A DNA stretch of 64,000 nucleotides. Origin: a virus. The notes below the pieces were generated by a model. That model saw only the letters and a list, made by a program, of their open reading frames with translations. It did no database searches and was not told the DNA's origin. The stretch spans positions 124,001-188,000 of IMG/VR virus record IMGVR_UViG_3300032156_000001. One strand, written 5' to 3'. This document shows, piece after piece, positions 41,112 through 49,837 of the stretch; within the stretch, counting starts at the first letter, position 1, and each line of letters begins with the position of its first letter. A program made the position numbers and the translations under genes.

Positions 41112-41672
41112 ATGGGCAATCCGATCAAGTGCTTTATGGTCGAGCGAACCCGCACGGTACGGATCTCGCTGCGACGCTACAAGGGCAGCGCGACGGGGGA
41201 GAAGTGCCCCGGCAAGTACGGCTACCACGACGCCAGCAAGGTCGTGCGCGACGAGCCGTACGACAAGAACAACGAGGGCTACGGCGACCGGCCGGGCGGT
41301 CCGTTCCCGAAGGGCCATCCCGACTGGCCGAAGAAGTGCGACTGGTGCCCGTACGAGTTCGCCGACGGCGATTCATGGCAGCTGGGCGGCGAGCGCCTGT
41401 ATAAGAATTCGGAGACGGGCGAGCTGTTCACGCTGCGCAAGGCGCCCGTCGGCGCCATGTGGGACGCCTACTGGATGAGCCGTCGCGGCCCCGACGGCAT
41501 CTGCCTGGTGGTGCAGACGCCGGGCGGCGACTGGATGATAGACTACCCGGCGCGCGGCGTCGGCCAGCCGTGGCACCGAACGGGCGTCCCGCCAAAGGTG
41601 ACGGCGGTTCCGTCGATCATGATAGGCTCGTACCACGGCTGGCTGAGGGACGGTTTCCTGGTGGAGGCCTGA
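41112..41672 (+). CDS. Cys/Trp-containing baseplate-region protein, unknown
   Basis: 186 aa, starting 7 bases after the J-like gene stop. Contains a lone Cys pair flanked by Trp (PKKCDWCPYEFADGD, about residues 74-88) and an earlier Cys (GEKCPGKYGYHDA). The rest is beta-rich (GICLVVQTPGGDWMIDYPAR). No catalytic motif is visible. It is placed among wedge genes and overlaps the next start as TGATG. Confidence 0.55.
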   Translation: MGNPIKCFMVERTRTVRISLRRYKGSATGEKCPGKYGYHDASKVVRDEPYDKNNEGYGDRPGGPFPKGHPDWPKKCDWCPYEFADGDSWQLGGERLYKNSETGELFTLRKAPVGAMWDAYWMSRRGPDGICLVVQTPGGDWMIDYPARGVGQPWHRTGVPPKVTAVPSIMIGSYHGWLRDGFLVEA

Positions 41673-43150
41673 TGGCACAGTACCCGCCGGAAGACTTCGA
41701 TCGCGGCCGGACGATGATGCAGCAGCTCGGCTCGTTCTGGAACCTGATCTTCCAGGACGCCGACAGGCTGCAGGCGCACGTCCGTTCGTCCGGCAACGAA
41801 CACGGCCAGACGTACCTCGACTTCCTCGAGGCCGTGGCCTGCGTGTCGCGTTTCAACGTGCCGGTCTTCCATGCGGAGAACTGGTACTTGCTGACGATCC
41901 GCAGGAGCGACACCAAGGCGGTCATGTCGATCTACCAGCCGGACGACCTCGTCTACGGGCCGCAGCCGGGCGGCGGCGCTCGCCCGGAGGGCTTCACCCA
42001 GGTGTACGGCGGCGAGGACTGGCCCGGCTTCGTGCAGGCGGCGCTGCCGGACGATATGGTCGACGCGCCATACGCGCTACACAATCTGGTCGTCAACCCC
42101 AGCCTGACGCTGGCATACGGCGTGGATTACGACGTGGACGGCGGGAAGAAGGCTATCCGGTTCCGCGACGACCCGTTCAACAACGCGCTGATCCCCAGCC
42201 GCGACATCGTCGATTCGGCCGGCAACGTGGTGGATACCGAGATAGCGCTGTGGGCCTACAAGGGCCAGTTCGACTTGGACTACGTCTACATGCAGTTCGG
42301 GTACGCGTTGGGCCTGAAGCTGGCCAGCAGCCAAGGCTACAAGGACCTGCTCAACGCCTTTTGGGACATGTACATGCAGGGCCCGTCGGTGGCCCTGCTG
42401 GGAGCGTTCCTGTCGGCCGTGTCCGGCACGCCAACGTGCCTCGAGGCGGCCGAGACGGTGGAGTTGGTGACGGCGAATGAGATCGAGAGGATCGTGGCGA
42501 CCGACCAGCACGTCTACAGGTTCCCGCTGGGGGCGACGATCCTGGTGGCGGCTGGCGACGTCATCCATGCCGGGGAGGCCATTTCGGACGCTTTTCAGGT
42601 GAAGGAGCTCAGCGGCGCCGACTTCGACCTGAGCCTTCTTTCCGAGCTGGTCGTCTCGGGCAACATGGCTTCCGGCAACTTCGTGGCCCCGCTCGTGTTT
42701 GAGAACCGCGACGCCGCGCTGAACTACGTCGGCCTGGACCCCGACGGCAAGGCTATAGTGACCTTTGAGACATCCGGCATCCCGGCCGACGTGGCGACGT
42801 TCTGGGCGGCCGTTCACGCGCGCGGGAAGGCGGCCGGCAAGACCCTGGCGGAGTATCTGGACATCCGCGCCGACCCTGTCGGCGAGCCCGGCCCGGCCAG
42901 CCTGCCGGCCACGGTGAACCCGGCGGAGTTCCTCATAGAAAACCTCATGCGGTCGAATCTTTTTATCCTCGTGCTGAGGGAATCGTCCTTCGGGCCGGGC
43001 GCGGTGGGCGCCGATTTGTGCCGTTTGTTGAGAGAGGTGTTGCCGCCGCATACGGCATACGTGACAATCCTGGAGCCGGTGTCGAGCTCGTCGTCAAGTT
43101 CGTCGTCGGGTAGCCCGAGCGGTTCGAGTTCCAGCGGCGGGCCGCTGTAA
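41672..43150 (+). CDS. baseplate wedge/peripheral protein with Ser-rich tail
   Basis: 492 aa from ATG 41672; the in-frame sequence upstream is an Arg/Pro-rich shadow of the previous gene and is not included. Globular protein with a helical N-terminus (TMMQQLGSFWNLIFQDADRL), middle beta domains (GVDYDVDGGKKAIRFRDDPF) and a helical end (LREVLPPHTAYVTILEPV), finished by a Ser/Gly tail (SSSSSSSSGSPSGSSSSGG). The size and order (after gp25 and J-like genes) suggest a gp7- or gp8-like peripheral wedge protein; not proven. Confidence 0.6.
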   Translation: MAQYPPEDFDRGRTMMQQLGSFWNLIFQDADRLQAHVRSSGNEHGQTYLDFLEAVACVSRFNVPVFHAENWYLLTIRRSDTKAVMSIYQPDDLVYGPQPGGGARPEGFTQVYGGEDWPGFVQAALPDDMVDAPYALHNLVVNPSLTLAYGVDYDVDGGKKAIRFRDDPFNNALIPSRDIVDSAGNVVDTEIALWAYKGQFDLDYVYMQFGYALGLKLASSQGYKDLLNAFWDMYMQGPSVALLGAFLSAVSGTPTCLEAAETVELVTANEIERIVATDQHVYRFPLGATILVAAGDVIHAGEAISDAFQVKELSGADFDLSLLSELVVSGNMASGNFVAPLVFENRDAALNYVGLDPDGKAIVTFETSGIPADVATFWAAVHARGKAAGKTLAEYLDIRADPVGEPGPASLPATVNPAEFLIENLMRSNLFILVLRESSFGPGAVGADLCRLLREVLPPHTAYVTILEPVSSSSSSSSSGSPSGSSSSGGPL

Positions 43151-43180
43151 GGCCGCAGCCGCGCTTGATGGAGTGAGAGA

Positions 43181-45037
43181 ATGGGCGGAATCACGCCGTG
43201 GCGGGGCACAGTGCACAACGTCAGGGACGGCGAGCAGGTCCGGGCGTCGATAACGAACAGGCCCACCGGCGACCTGACGCAGCGGACCCAGCACCTGAAG
43301 GACCGGCTCGACCAGATGCAGGCCGGCGAGGCGGTGTTCGACCACGACGCGCCGATGGCCGCGTCCGTGCTGGTCGGCCAGCCGGTGTACTGGAACGCCG
43401 CCACGGGGCAGTACGAGCAGGCCTTCGCCGCCGTCGTGTACGACCCCGACCTCGACGCCTTCGTGCACGCGCCGAGCGCCTACGTGGCGGGCGTGTGCTT
43501 CGACAAGGCCGTCGCCACCCGCGGCGACGTCTGCCTCAACGGCATGGCGCACGACATCGACTGGACCGATGCGATCGGCTCGCCTGGCACCACGGCCGCC
43601 GAGGCCGGCGCGTACTTCCTGTCGGGAACCGAGCCCGGCAAGATGGTCCGGGCGCGCCCGGGCATCGGCGTCCTGGTCGGATACCTCTACGGGCAGGCCG
43701 ATGGCGAGTTCCGCGTCAACCCGACGCCCAGCGACGTGCTCGACTCGCACGTCCACTACATCGTCAGGCTCTTCGCCCAGCCGTCCGGCCGCCTGGAATG
43801 CGTCGGCCATCGCGAGCACTACGAATTCATCGAGGTCGACCCGGACATGCCGGGCTGGCTGCCCGTGGCGTACTTCGACCCCGCCATCGTCCCGCCGGGC
43901 GCGAAGTACGGCTACAACCTCGCCGCCCACCCGGAGCTGCTGCGGGTCTGGCCGCCCATGCCGCCCACCGCGGGCGTGATAGAGACCGACGGGGTCGGCG
44001 TGCCGTCCAGCCGGTACAGCCTAGATAGCAACGGGCTGTGGTGGTACGAGGACTGCCAGGGTCTCGCTCCCTGGCCGGCCGATCCCAGGCCGTGCGGTTC
44101 GTCCTCCAGCTCGTCGAGCCCGTCCAGCTCGTCCAGCTCGTCCAGCGAGTCGTCCTCCTCGTCGCTGTGCGAGGAGCGCGCCGAGCTGGAGGAGCTCGGC
44201 TACGTGCGCCATCCGTCCCACGAGATGGAGATGGTGCTGTATTTCACGAAGATGCTGTTCGAGACCGACAACGCCGTGGTGACCAGCCTGCAGCCCGCCG
44301 ACGGCTCGCCGATTACCGTCACGAACCTCGACGGCGAAGTGGCAACCAGGGGCGACCTGCAGCTCGACCTGGACCTGGCGCTCACCGTCGTGGAGGGCGA
44401 CGATTCGTACAAGGCCCTCAAGGGCGTCAGCGGAATGGAGTTCGGCCGCGGCTACGTCGTGACGGCCCTGCGGCTGGGCCCGGGGCTGGTGTTCTCGCCG
44501 ACCGCCGGAAAGGGCACGCGGCTGCCGGACGGCAGGTACGTCGGCGAGCTCACCGCCGGCGTCGATCCGACGCTCGGCGGGGCCGGCGGCGCGGAGCTGG
44601 TGGCGCTCAACGGCGTCAGGGAGGACTCGTACCAGGACGTCTTCTATCTCGGCATGCCGCAGAACGTCGTCTCGTCCATGCGCGTCAGGCTCGATATCTC
44701 CAACGTCGGCGTGCCTTCCGTCATGTACATCCGGCTGTGGACGTGGCTGCTGGCGCGGGTGGCGGGCACGCTGCCCGACCTGGCCATCACCGGGCGGGTG
44801 CTGCCCAACCCGTCGGACATCTGCGTCGCGGAGGCCCTGCCGGTCACCGACGATATCTCGCTGGAGTTGGCCGCCAGCGGCTGCGGTTCGCTGGATCCCA
44901 ACGAGTACGTCAAGGTGGAGACGGTGCCGTTCGAGGTCCACCCCGGCGAAACGGTGTTCCTGACCGTCCAGCGCAGCTCCCCCGACGGGTTCAACGGCGA
45001 CGTGGGGGTCCTGAGGCTCGGCTTTAGCGCGGAGTAG
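43181..45037 (+). CDS. tail fibre/adhesin-like protein with poly-Ser linker
   Basis: 618 aa. The first half (residues 1-300) has strand-rich decoration-like folds (SVLVGQPVYWNAATGQYEQA, VCLNGMAHDIDWTDAIGSPG) that appear in phage head/tail decoration domains. A Ser tract of about 27 residues lies near 309-335 and is bracketed by Cys residues (PCGSSS...SSSLCEE). The second half is another beta domain (VVTSLQPADGSPITVTNLDG, GVPSVMYIRLWTWLLARVAG). The Cys pair either side of the Ser tract could form a disulfide that loops it out. GGAGTGAGAG precedes ATG 43181. Probable receptor-binding or decorating fibre. Confidence 0.6.
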   Translation: MGGITPWRGTVHNVRDGEQVRASITNRPTGDLTQRTQHLKDRLDQMQAGEAVFDHDAPMAASVLVGQPVYWNAATGQYEQAFAAVVYDPDLDAFVHAPSAYVAGVCFDKAVATRGDVCLNGMAHDIDWTDAIGSPGTTAAEAGAYFLSGTEPGKMVRARPGIGVLVGYLYGQADGEFRVNPTPSDVLDSHVHYIVRLFAQPSGRLECVGHREHYEFIEVDPDMPGWLPVAYFDPAIVPPGAKYGYNLAAHPELLRVWPPMPPTAGVIETDGVGVPSSRYSLDSNGLWWYEDCQGLAPWPADPRPCGSSSSSSSPSSSSSSSSESSSSSLCEERAELEELGYVRHPSHEMEMVLYFTKMLFETDNAVVTSLQPADGSPITVTNLDGEVATRGDLQLDLDLALTVVEGDDSYKALKGVSGMEFGRGYVVTALRLGPGLVFSPTAGKGTRLPDGRYVGELTAGVDPTLGGAGGAELVALNGVREDSYQDVFYLGMPQNVVSSMRVRLDISNVGVPSVMYIRLWTWLLARVAGTLPDLAITGRVLPNPSDICVAEALPVTDDISLELAASGCGSLDPNEYVKVETVPFEVHPGETVFLTVQRSSPDGFNGDVGVLRLGFSAE

Positions 45038-45040
45038 ACC

Positions 45041-45958
45041 ATGCCGACTTACGGCGGCCTCTGGGACGTCGATTGGCTCAGCGCCAACTCGCAGCGGAGG
45101 TATCCCTTCCACGACGAGGCTAGCCTCCGCGACGCTTCCGACAGCGTCACGCTGCCTAACGACTTCGTCGTGGACCTGGTCTGGCCGGTCCACTACGACG
45201 TCGGCCTCGACCCGACGCTGTTCCACCTGCTGTCCATAAGCGTCTTCGGCACCGGCGTGACGGTGACGCTCGGCTACGACGGCGCCGCGGTCGGCAGCGT
45301 CACGATCGACTTCGCCACCTTCGTCAGGTTCGGCACGTACGTCGTCGCCGGCACGGGAATCTGCTTCGACACCGTCGGCAAGATAACGATAGGCTCGATA
45401 GACAACGCCAGGCTGCTGGCCGGGACGTACTCGTTCTCCGTCGCCAACGGCAGGCTGGTCCCCGCGGCGGTCAGGCCGGACATACGCGGCGTCAGCTCCA
45501 TCGTGCTCCAGAACGGCGAGGACCTGAGCGACCCCCTGCAGGGCAACGTGATCCTGAGGGCGGGGCGCAACATAGAGCTGAACATGGTGCCGGGCGCGGG
45601 CCCGTTCGACCCCAGCATCATCTACATCAGCGCCATCTCCGGCGCGGGCCTCAACGTCGGCTGCGACTGCGGCGAGGCCGCCGACCTGCCGTGCATAAAG
45701 ACGATCAACGGCGAGGGGCCCGACGAGTACGGGAACTTCGACCTGCTGGAGAGCGAGTGCCTGAAGCTGACGGCCATAGCGAACGGGCTCCAGCTGACGG
45801 ACGACTGCTCGCACCCGTGCTGCGGCTGCGACGAGCTGAACGTGGTGCTGCAGGCCGCCGAGACCATGAAGGCGCAGATCAACAGTCTTGAGCAGCTGGC
45901 GAACCGCATCGAGATCGCCATGGGCACGCTCAGCTTCAACCTGTTGGCGTCGAGGTGA
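45041..45958 (+). CDS. YPF/TING-family virion protein 1 of 5
   Basis: 305 aa. Founder-like member of a five-gene run. Shared N-terminal signature DWLSANSQRRYPFHDEASLR (an aromatic-x-x-x-N-x-x-x-x-YPF pattern). A strand-rich middle (GTYVVAGTGICFDTVGKITI) is followed by a C-terminal 'CIKTINGEGPDEYGNFDLL' segment like the TING..PD..GN repeats in phage fibres. A Cys-rich piece (CDCGEAADLPC, SHPCCGCDEL) and a coiled-coil end (MKAQINSLEQLANRIEIAMG) follow. Probably trimerises as part of a fibre. Confidence 0.6.
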   Translation: MPTYGGLWDVDWLSANSQRRYPFHDEASLRDASDSVTLPNDFVVDLVWPVHYDVGLDPTLFHLLSISVFGTGVTVTLGYDGAAVGSVTIDFATFVRFGTYVVAGTGICFDTVGKITIGSIDNARLLAGTYSFSVANGRLVPAAVRPDIRGVSSIVLQNGEDLSDPLQGNVILRAGRNIELNMVPGAGPFDPSIIYISAISGAGLNVGCDCGEAADLPCIKTINGEGPDEYGNFDLLESECLKLTAIANGLQLTDDCSHPCCGCDELNVVLQAAETMKAQINSLEQLANRIEIAMGTLSFNLLASR

Positions 45959-45961
45959 TGG

Positions 45962-47347
45962 GTGCCTGAATTTGAATACTACGCATCCAACGCCAAGGTC
46001 GCGTACCCGTTCCTGGGACCGCTCGCCGGGGACGCGCACAAGGCCTTCGTGGACGCCGCCGTCTGCCACAGCGGCGAGCGGGCCAACGCCGGCCGGCTGC
46101 GGATAGACACGCTCGACCTGGGCACCGGCGAACTCAAGCTGGTCTTCGAGGACGGCACGACCCTGTGCGACATCGTCGGCACGTCCGGCGTGCACGACTT
46201 CGGCTCCTACCGCATCTTTGAATGGCGGCACGTCGACGACGGCGCGGTGCCTTACGTCGGCGCTGAGGTCCTGGCCCGGCTCGTGATGCGCATCGATGCC
46301 ATCGGAACGTTCCCCGTGCCGTGGACGCCCGCCGGCGCATGGCTGGTCCCCTCCACGGTCGTGCCGCGGGTGGGCAGGTTGCGCCAGTTCGGCGTCGGCA
46401 TCCCCGCCGGCATAGTGGTGCACGACAGGAAGTTCGTCCTGGCCGCCGACCACAACATCAAGCTGTCCGCCGCCGTGCAGGCGGGCGGGCGCGACACCAC
46501 CGTCGTCACGATCGAGGCGGTGGCCGGCGAGGGCACTGGAAAGTATTCGGAGTGCATGGAAGGCGACGACATCAAGACCATCAACAACGTCGGTCCCGAC
46601 GTCAAGGGCTATTTCCGGTTCGAGGGCGAGCGCTGCACGTGGATGGAACGGCCGCTGTTCGGCGACAGGGATTGGGCGCACCCGCATCACACTTTGTTCC
46701 CGCCGGTCCATCCGGGCACCGACTACCTGTCGCGCCTGGAGCCGAACTGCCTGCGGCTGCACTCCGACTGCAAGGTGTGCTGCGACTGCGACGACTACAA
46801 GGAGGCCTACGAGGCGCTGTACCGGCTGTGGACGCGGGCGCTCGCCGCGAGTCGCAGGATCGAGCTGATCCGCCGGCGCTACCAGGAGCTTGCCGCCGAG
46901 GCCTGGCACAAGGTCGGCGGATTCGCGAAGGAGGTGGTGCTTACCGTCAAGTTGGTCTCGCGGCCTGGCTACAACGTCGGCGTGGCTGTGGCGGTCACGA
47001 ACCGGTCGCGGTTCGACTTCACCTCCACGTCTCTGCAGTTCATCCTTCTGCCCGCCGACTGGAAGGTCACCGACGATTCCGGCATCATGGAACTGACCGC
47101 CATCACGACGGGCACGTTCCACGCGGTCCAGCGGGTCAGGCCCAGCGTCGTGGGCAACCTGGCGTACGTGAACATACCGTACATGCCTAGCGGATCGACG
47201 GCGAACTATTCGTTCGAGATATACTGGGAGCGCGGCGCGCCGCGGGTCGGCAGCATGGTGTCGGCCACGGCGCGGGTGTTCTCGCGCTCGGGGATAGAGG
47301 TGGCGCAGGACAGCATAGAGATGAAGGCGCCGGCGAAGAAAACGTGA
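45962..47347 (+). CDS. YPF/TING-family virion protein 2 of 5
   Basis: 461 aa from GTG 45962, with GAGGTGATGG upstream. N-terminus FEYYASNAKVAYPFLGPLAG corresponds to the family signature. The middle has DIKTINNVGPDVKGYFRFEG (about residues 203-222), then a Cys motif CKVCCDCDDYKEAYEALYRL leading into helices, and a C-terminal beta sandwich resembling an immunoglobulin/DUF11-like domain (VVLTVKLVSRPGYNVGVAVA, STANYSFEIYWERGAP-like strands). It ends one base before the next ATG region. Probable fibre or adhesin. Confidence 0.6.
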   Translation: MPEFEYYASNAKVAYPFLGPLAGDAHKAFVDAAVCHSGERANAGRLRIDTLDLGTGELKLVFEDGTTLCDIVGTSGVHDFGSYRIFEWRHVDDGAVPYVGAEVLARLVMRIDAIGTFPVPWTPAGAWLVPSTVVPRVGRLRQFGVGIPAGIVVHDRKFVLAADHNIKLSAAVQAGGRDTTVVTIEAVAGEGTGKYSECMEGDDIKTINNVGPDVKGYFRFEGERCTWMERPLFGDRDWAHPHHTLFPPVHPGTDYLSRLEPNCLRLHSDCKVCCDCDDYKEAYEALYRLWTRALAASRRIELIRRRYQELAAEAWHKVGGFAKEVVLTVKLVSRPGYNVGVAVAVTNRSRFDFTSTSLQFILLPADWKVTDDSGIMELTAITTGTFHAVQRVRPSVVGNLAYVNIPYMPSGSTANYSFEIYWERGAPRVGSMVSATARVFSRSGIEVAQDSIEMKAPAKKT

Positions 47348-47348
47348 C

Positions 47349-49046
47349 ATGGACACGATCTACGCGGAATGGCTGAACGCCAACGAGAACAGGGCCTACC
47401 CGGTCCACGAGGCGGCCAGCCGCGTCGCCGACTCGGGCGTCCGCCTGCCGGACGGCGTCCTCGCCGACGCGCATATCTGGATGCCACGGTCGCTAGGCAC
47501 CAGGGTTTGCGTCAGCTCGGTCGGCATCACGCCGCGCCTCGTCACGGTCACGTTCGCCGCCGACAACGGCGGCGCCATGACGCCGATAGCCGCCGTGGCG
47601 GTACGAAGGCCGGTGACGCGGTTCAAGAATTACCGGCTGGACGCCGTGGCGGACGGCGCGGCCGGCTGGGTGGCGTTCGGCCAGGGGGCGGTGGAGCTGA
47701 CCGCGCTGACGCTGCTGTTCAGCGACCCCGATGCGGCCTACCTGGCTGATCGGGTCGTGCGCGCCTATCCTGACCTGCCGGTGCGCAGCCTGGGGAAGGA
47801 CGGCAGGGCGGACGCGCTTACGGGCGTCGTGGGCCTCAGCGGGGTCGCCGGCTCGGTCGTGACGCGGAAGGGGACCAGGATAGTCGACGGCGAGGAGACC
47901 GACGTCCTGCTGGTCGGCCTCGACCTCGGCGACGACGCCGTCAAGGCGCTGCTGGACTACATCGGCCCGTGCGGGCCGCGCCCGGACTCCAGGACGTGCG
48001 ACCCGCCGGCGATCCTCAGCGTGAACGGCGTGACGCCCGACGCCAACGGCAACATCGACATCGTCTTCGAGGCCGGCGTCATTGTCGGCGACGCGGAGAT
48101 AGGCCTGATCCTGGACTCGCCGCTGGGCCTCCACAACGTGTGCCCCGGCAGCCCTTTCAGGGGCTTCGACCCGGAGACCAGCACGGTGTGCGGCGAGATC
48201 CGCTGGAGCTGGAGCTCCACGGCGCCGCCGCCCTCGTCGGGCTGGAGCTCCATGTCGAGCTCGTCGCAGAGCTCGTACTCGTCCGGGTCGGCGCCGGGGC
48301 CGGACCGCTACTGCGAGGACTTCCTGGATCCCGAACACACGGAGCTGGAGATCGTCAGCGGCTACTTCGAGCGTAACGTCGGCGAGCTCAAGACGAACGT
48401 GCTGTACAGGACCGACTGGCAGGAGAACATAGCGGAGGACCCGTACCGGTACGAGGACATGGAGGACGGCTTTCGCCTCACCGCCATCATCCACCCGTAC
48501 GGGAACGAGGGGGCCGGCAACGGCCACGCCATCTTCGGCTACAGGTCCTGGCGGGACTTCTTCTGCGTCGGCGTGTCGCTGCACACGACCAAGTACGGCC
48601 GCGGGGCGATCTACATCGCGCAGCGCACGCGGGGCGTCGTGCCGGCGGGGGCCATGTTCGGCGATCTCGGCTGGCAGGACATCGAACTGCGCACTCAGTA
48701 TTACGAGCTGCTCTACGCGTGGACGCCGCCGTCCGGCGGGCCGGACCCGAACGCGAACTTCCTGCCGGAGACGGACTACTACCTCGACGCGACGGTGTGG
48801 CGCGCGCTAGGGGACATGAACGTCCGCTTCGCGCTGGCGTGGTATTATGACGGCGTGCTGTACACCACGGGGCCGGTGCCGCTGCTGTTCAGCACGGCGA
48901 TAACCGCCCAATACAGGCAGCGGCCCGTCGGCCTGGGCGACGTGTCGGCGACGACGGGCTTCAAGTGGTTCGGCGTCAACTGCCCGGGCAGCAGCTCGAG
49001 CAGCAGCAGTTCGAGCAGCAGTTCGGAAGAACCGCCGCCGCCTTAG
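47349..49046 (+). CDS. YPF/TING-family virion protein 3 of 5
   Basis: 565 aa, starting 1 base after the preceding stop. Family signature EWLNANENRAYPVHEAASRV; C-terminal family phrase LSVNGVTPDANGNIDIVFEA (about residues 220-240). A Ser-rich linker (SSTAPPPSSGWSSMSSSSQS, about 284-303) precedes a carbohydrate-binding-like beta domain (ENIAEDPYRYEDMEDGFRLT, GHAIFGYRSWRDFFCVGVSL), and a Ser/Glu/Pro tail ends the protein (PGSSSSSSSSSSSSEEPPPP). This is the largest member and is likely a receptor-binding protein. Confidence 0.6.
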   Translation: MDTIYAEWLNANENRAYPVHEAASRVADSGVRLPDGVLADAHIWMPRSLGTRVCVSSVGITPRLVTVTFAADNGGAMTPIAAVAVRRPVTRFKNYRLDAVADGAAGWVAFGQGAVELTALTLLFSDPDAAYLADRVVRAYPDLPVRSLGKDGRADALTGVVGLSGVAGSVVTRKGTRIVDGEETDVLLVGLDLGDDAVKALLDYIGPCGPRPDSRTCDPPAILSVNGVTPDANGNIDIVFEAGVIVGDAEIGLILDSPLGLHNVCPGSPFRGFDPETSTVCGEIRWSWSSTAPPPSSGWSSMSSSSQSSYSSGSAPGPDRYCEDFLDPEHTELEIVSGYFERNVGELKTNVLYRTDWQENIAEDPYRYEDMEDGFRLTAIIHPYGNEGAGNGHAIFGYRSWRDFFCVGVSLHTTKYGRGAIYIAQRTRGVVPAGAMFGDLGWQDIELRTQYYELLYAWTPPSGGPDPNANFLPETDYYLDATVWRALGDMNVRFALAWYYDGVLYTTGPVPLLFSTAITAQYRQRPVGLGDVSATTGFKWFGVNCPGSSSSSSSSSSSSEEPPPP

Positions 49047-49054
49047 GAGCGAGC

Positions 49055-49837
49055 ATGGAAGTCAAATTCCCGGAGTGGCGTGACGGCAACGCCCGCATAA
49101 AGTACCCGTTCTCCGACCTGGCCACGCTGGTCAACGGCGGCGGCGTCGCGATCGACAGGGACGTGTTCGTCGACGCCAGGCTGTATCCGCTGGGCGGGAC
49201 CGAGGAGCTGTACCTCAGCCGGGTCAGCGTGGCTTCCGACTACCCGTCCGCCGTCACCGTCTACGTCGGCACGCCCGAGACGCCGCTTCTCGCGTGGGCG
49301 GCGTACGATCCGGCGGCCCCGCCGACGAACGGCGAGTTGCGCCTTGCCGACGCCGCGGGCAGGACGGCCGGCGTGCTGGTGTCCGACGCGGACAGGCTCC
49401 TGGCGTTCGCGCAGGCCATGCCGGTGGGGGACACCGACTTCGACCAGGACCAGACGCCGTTCGCGCCGACGGCCATAGTGCCTATGCCGGCTTACGGCGT
49501 ACGGAGCATCGTGGCCGACGACGGCGGGGCCGTCAGCGGACGCGCCGTCCTGGTGGGGACCGACGGAATAGTGCTGTGGGACGACGGCGACGGCAAGATC
49601 AGGATCGACGTCGTGGGCGACCCCTACGCACTTGTGAACAGGTGCCTTGCGGACGGCACGCCGGTGCCGAGGTTCTGCGGGTTGCGCACGATCAACGGCG
49701 TCGGCCCGAACGACCAGGGCGACTTCGTCCTGTCGGCGGGCCGCAACGAGGCTTACGACAACGTCTTCCGCATCGTGTGGTCGGGCGACAAGCTGGAGAT
49801 ACGCGCCGAGGGCCTGATGGGGCTCACAGATGGCTGA
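49055..49837 (+). CDS. YPF/TING-family virion protein 4 of 5
   Basis: 260 aa. ATG 49055 has TAGGAGCGAGC upstream; the frame also runs earlier but only as Gln-rich shadow of the previous Ser tail. Signature FPEWRDGNARIKYPFSDLAT at residues 4-23. Family phrase LRTINGVGPNDQGDFVLSAG near 211-230. Beta-rich throughout, no Ser tract and no C-terminal extra domain. It overlaps the next start by 8 bases. Probable fibre or fibre-adaptor protein. Confidence 0.6.
   Translation: MEVKFPEWRDGNARIKYPFSDLATLVNGGGVAIDRDVFVDARLYPLGGTEELYLSRVSVASDYPSAVTVYVGTPETPLLAWAAYDPAAPPTNGELRLADAAGRTAGVLVSDADRLLAFAQAMPVGDTDFDQDQTPFAPTAIVPMPAYGVRSIVADDGGAVSGRAVLVGTDGIVLWDDGDGKIRIDVVGDPYALVNRCLADGTPVPRFCGLRTINGVGPNDQGDFVLSAGRNEAYDNVFRIVWSGDKLEIRAEGLMGLTDG

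Noticed and set aside
41459-41671. Upstream extension of the 41672 gene
   Set aside because: The 71 additional codons are Arg/Pro-rich and lie antiphase in the preceding gene; ATG 41672 overlapping that stop is the natural start.
44021-47356. 1111-codon minus-strand open frame under the fibre genes
   Set aside because: Long antisense frames are expected in GC-rich coding DNA; the translation is His/Arg/Val-rich and the plus-strand genes fit their domains and ribosome sites.
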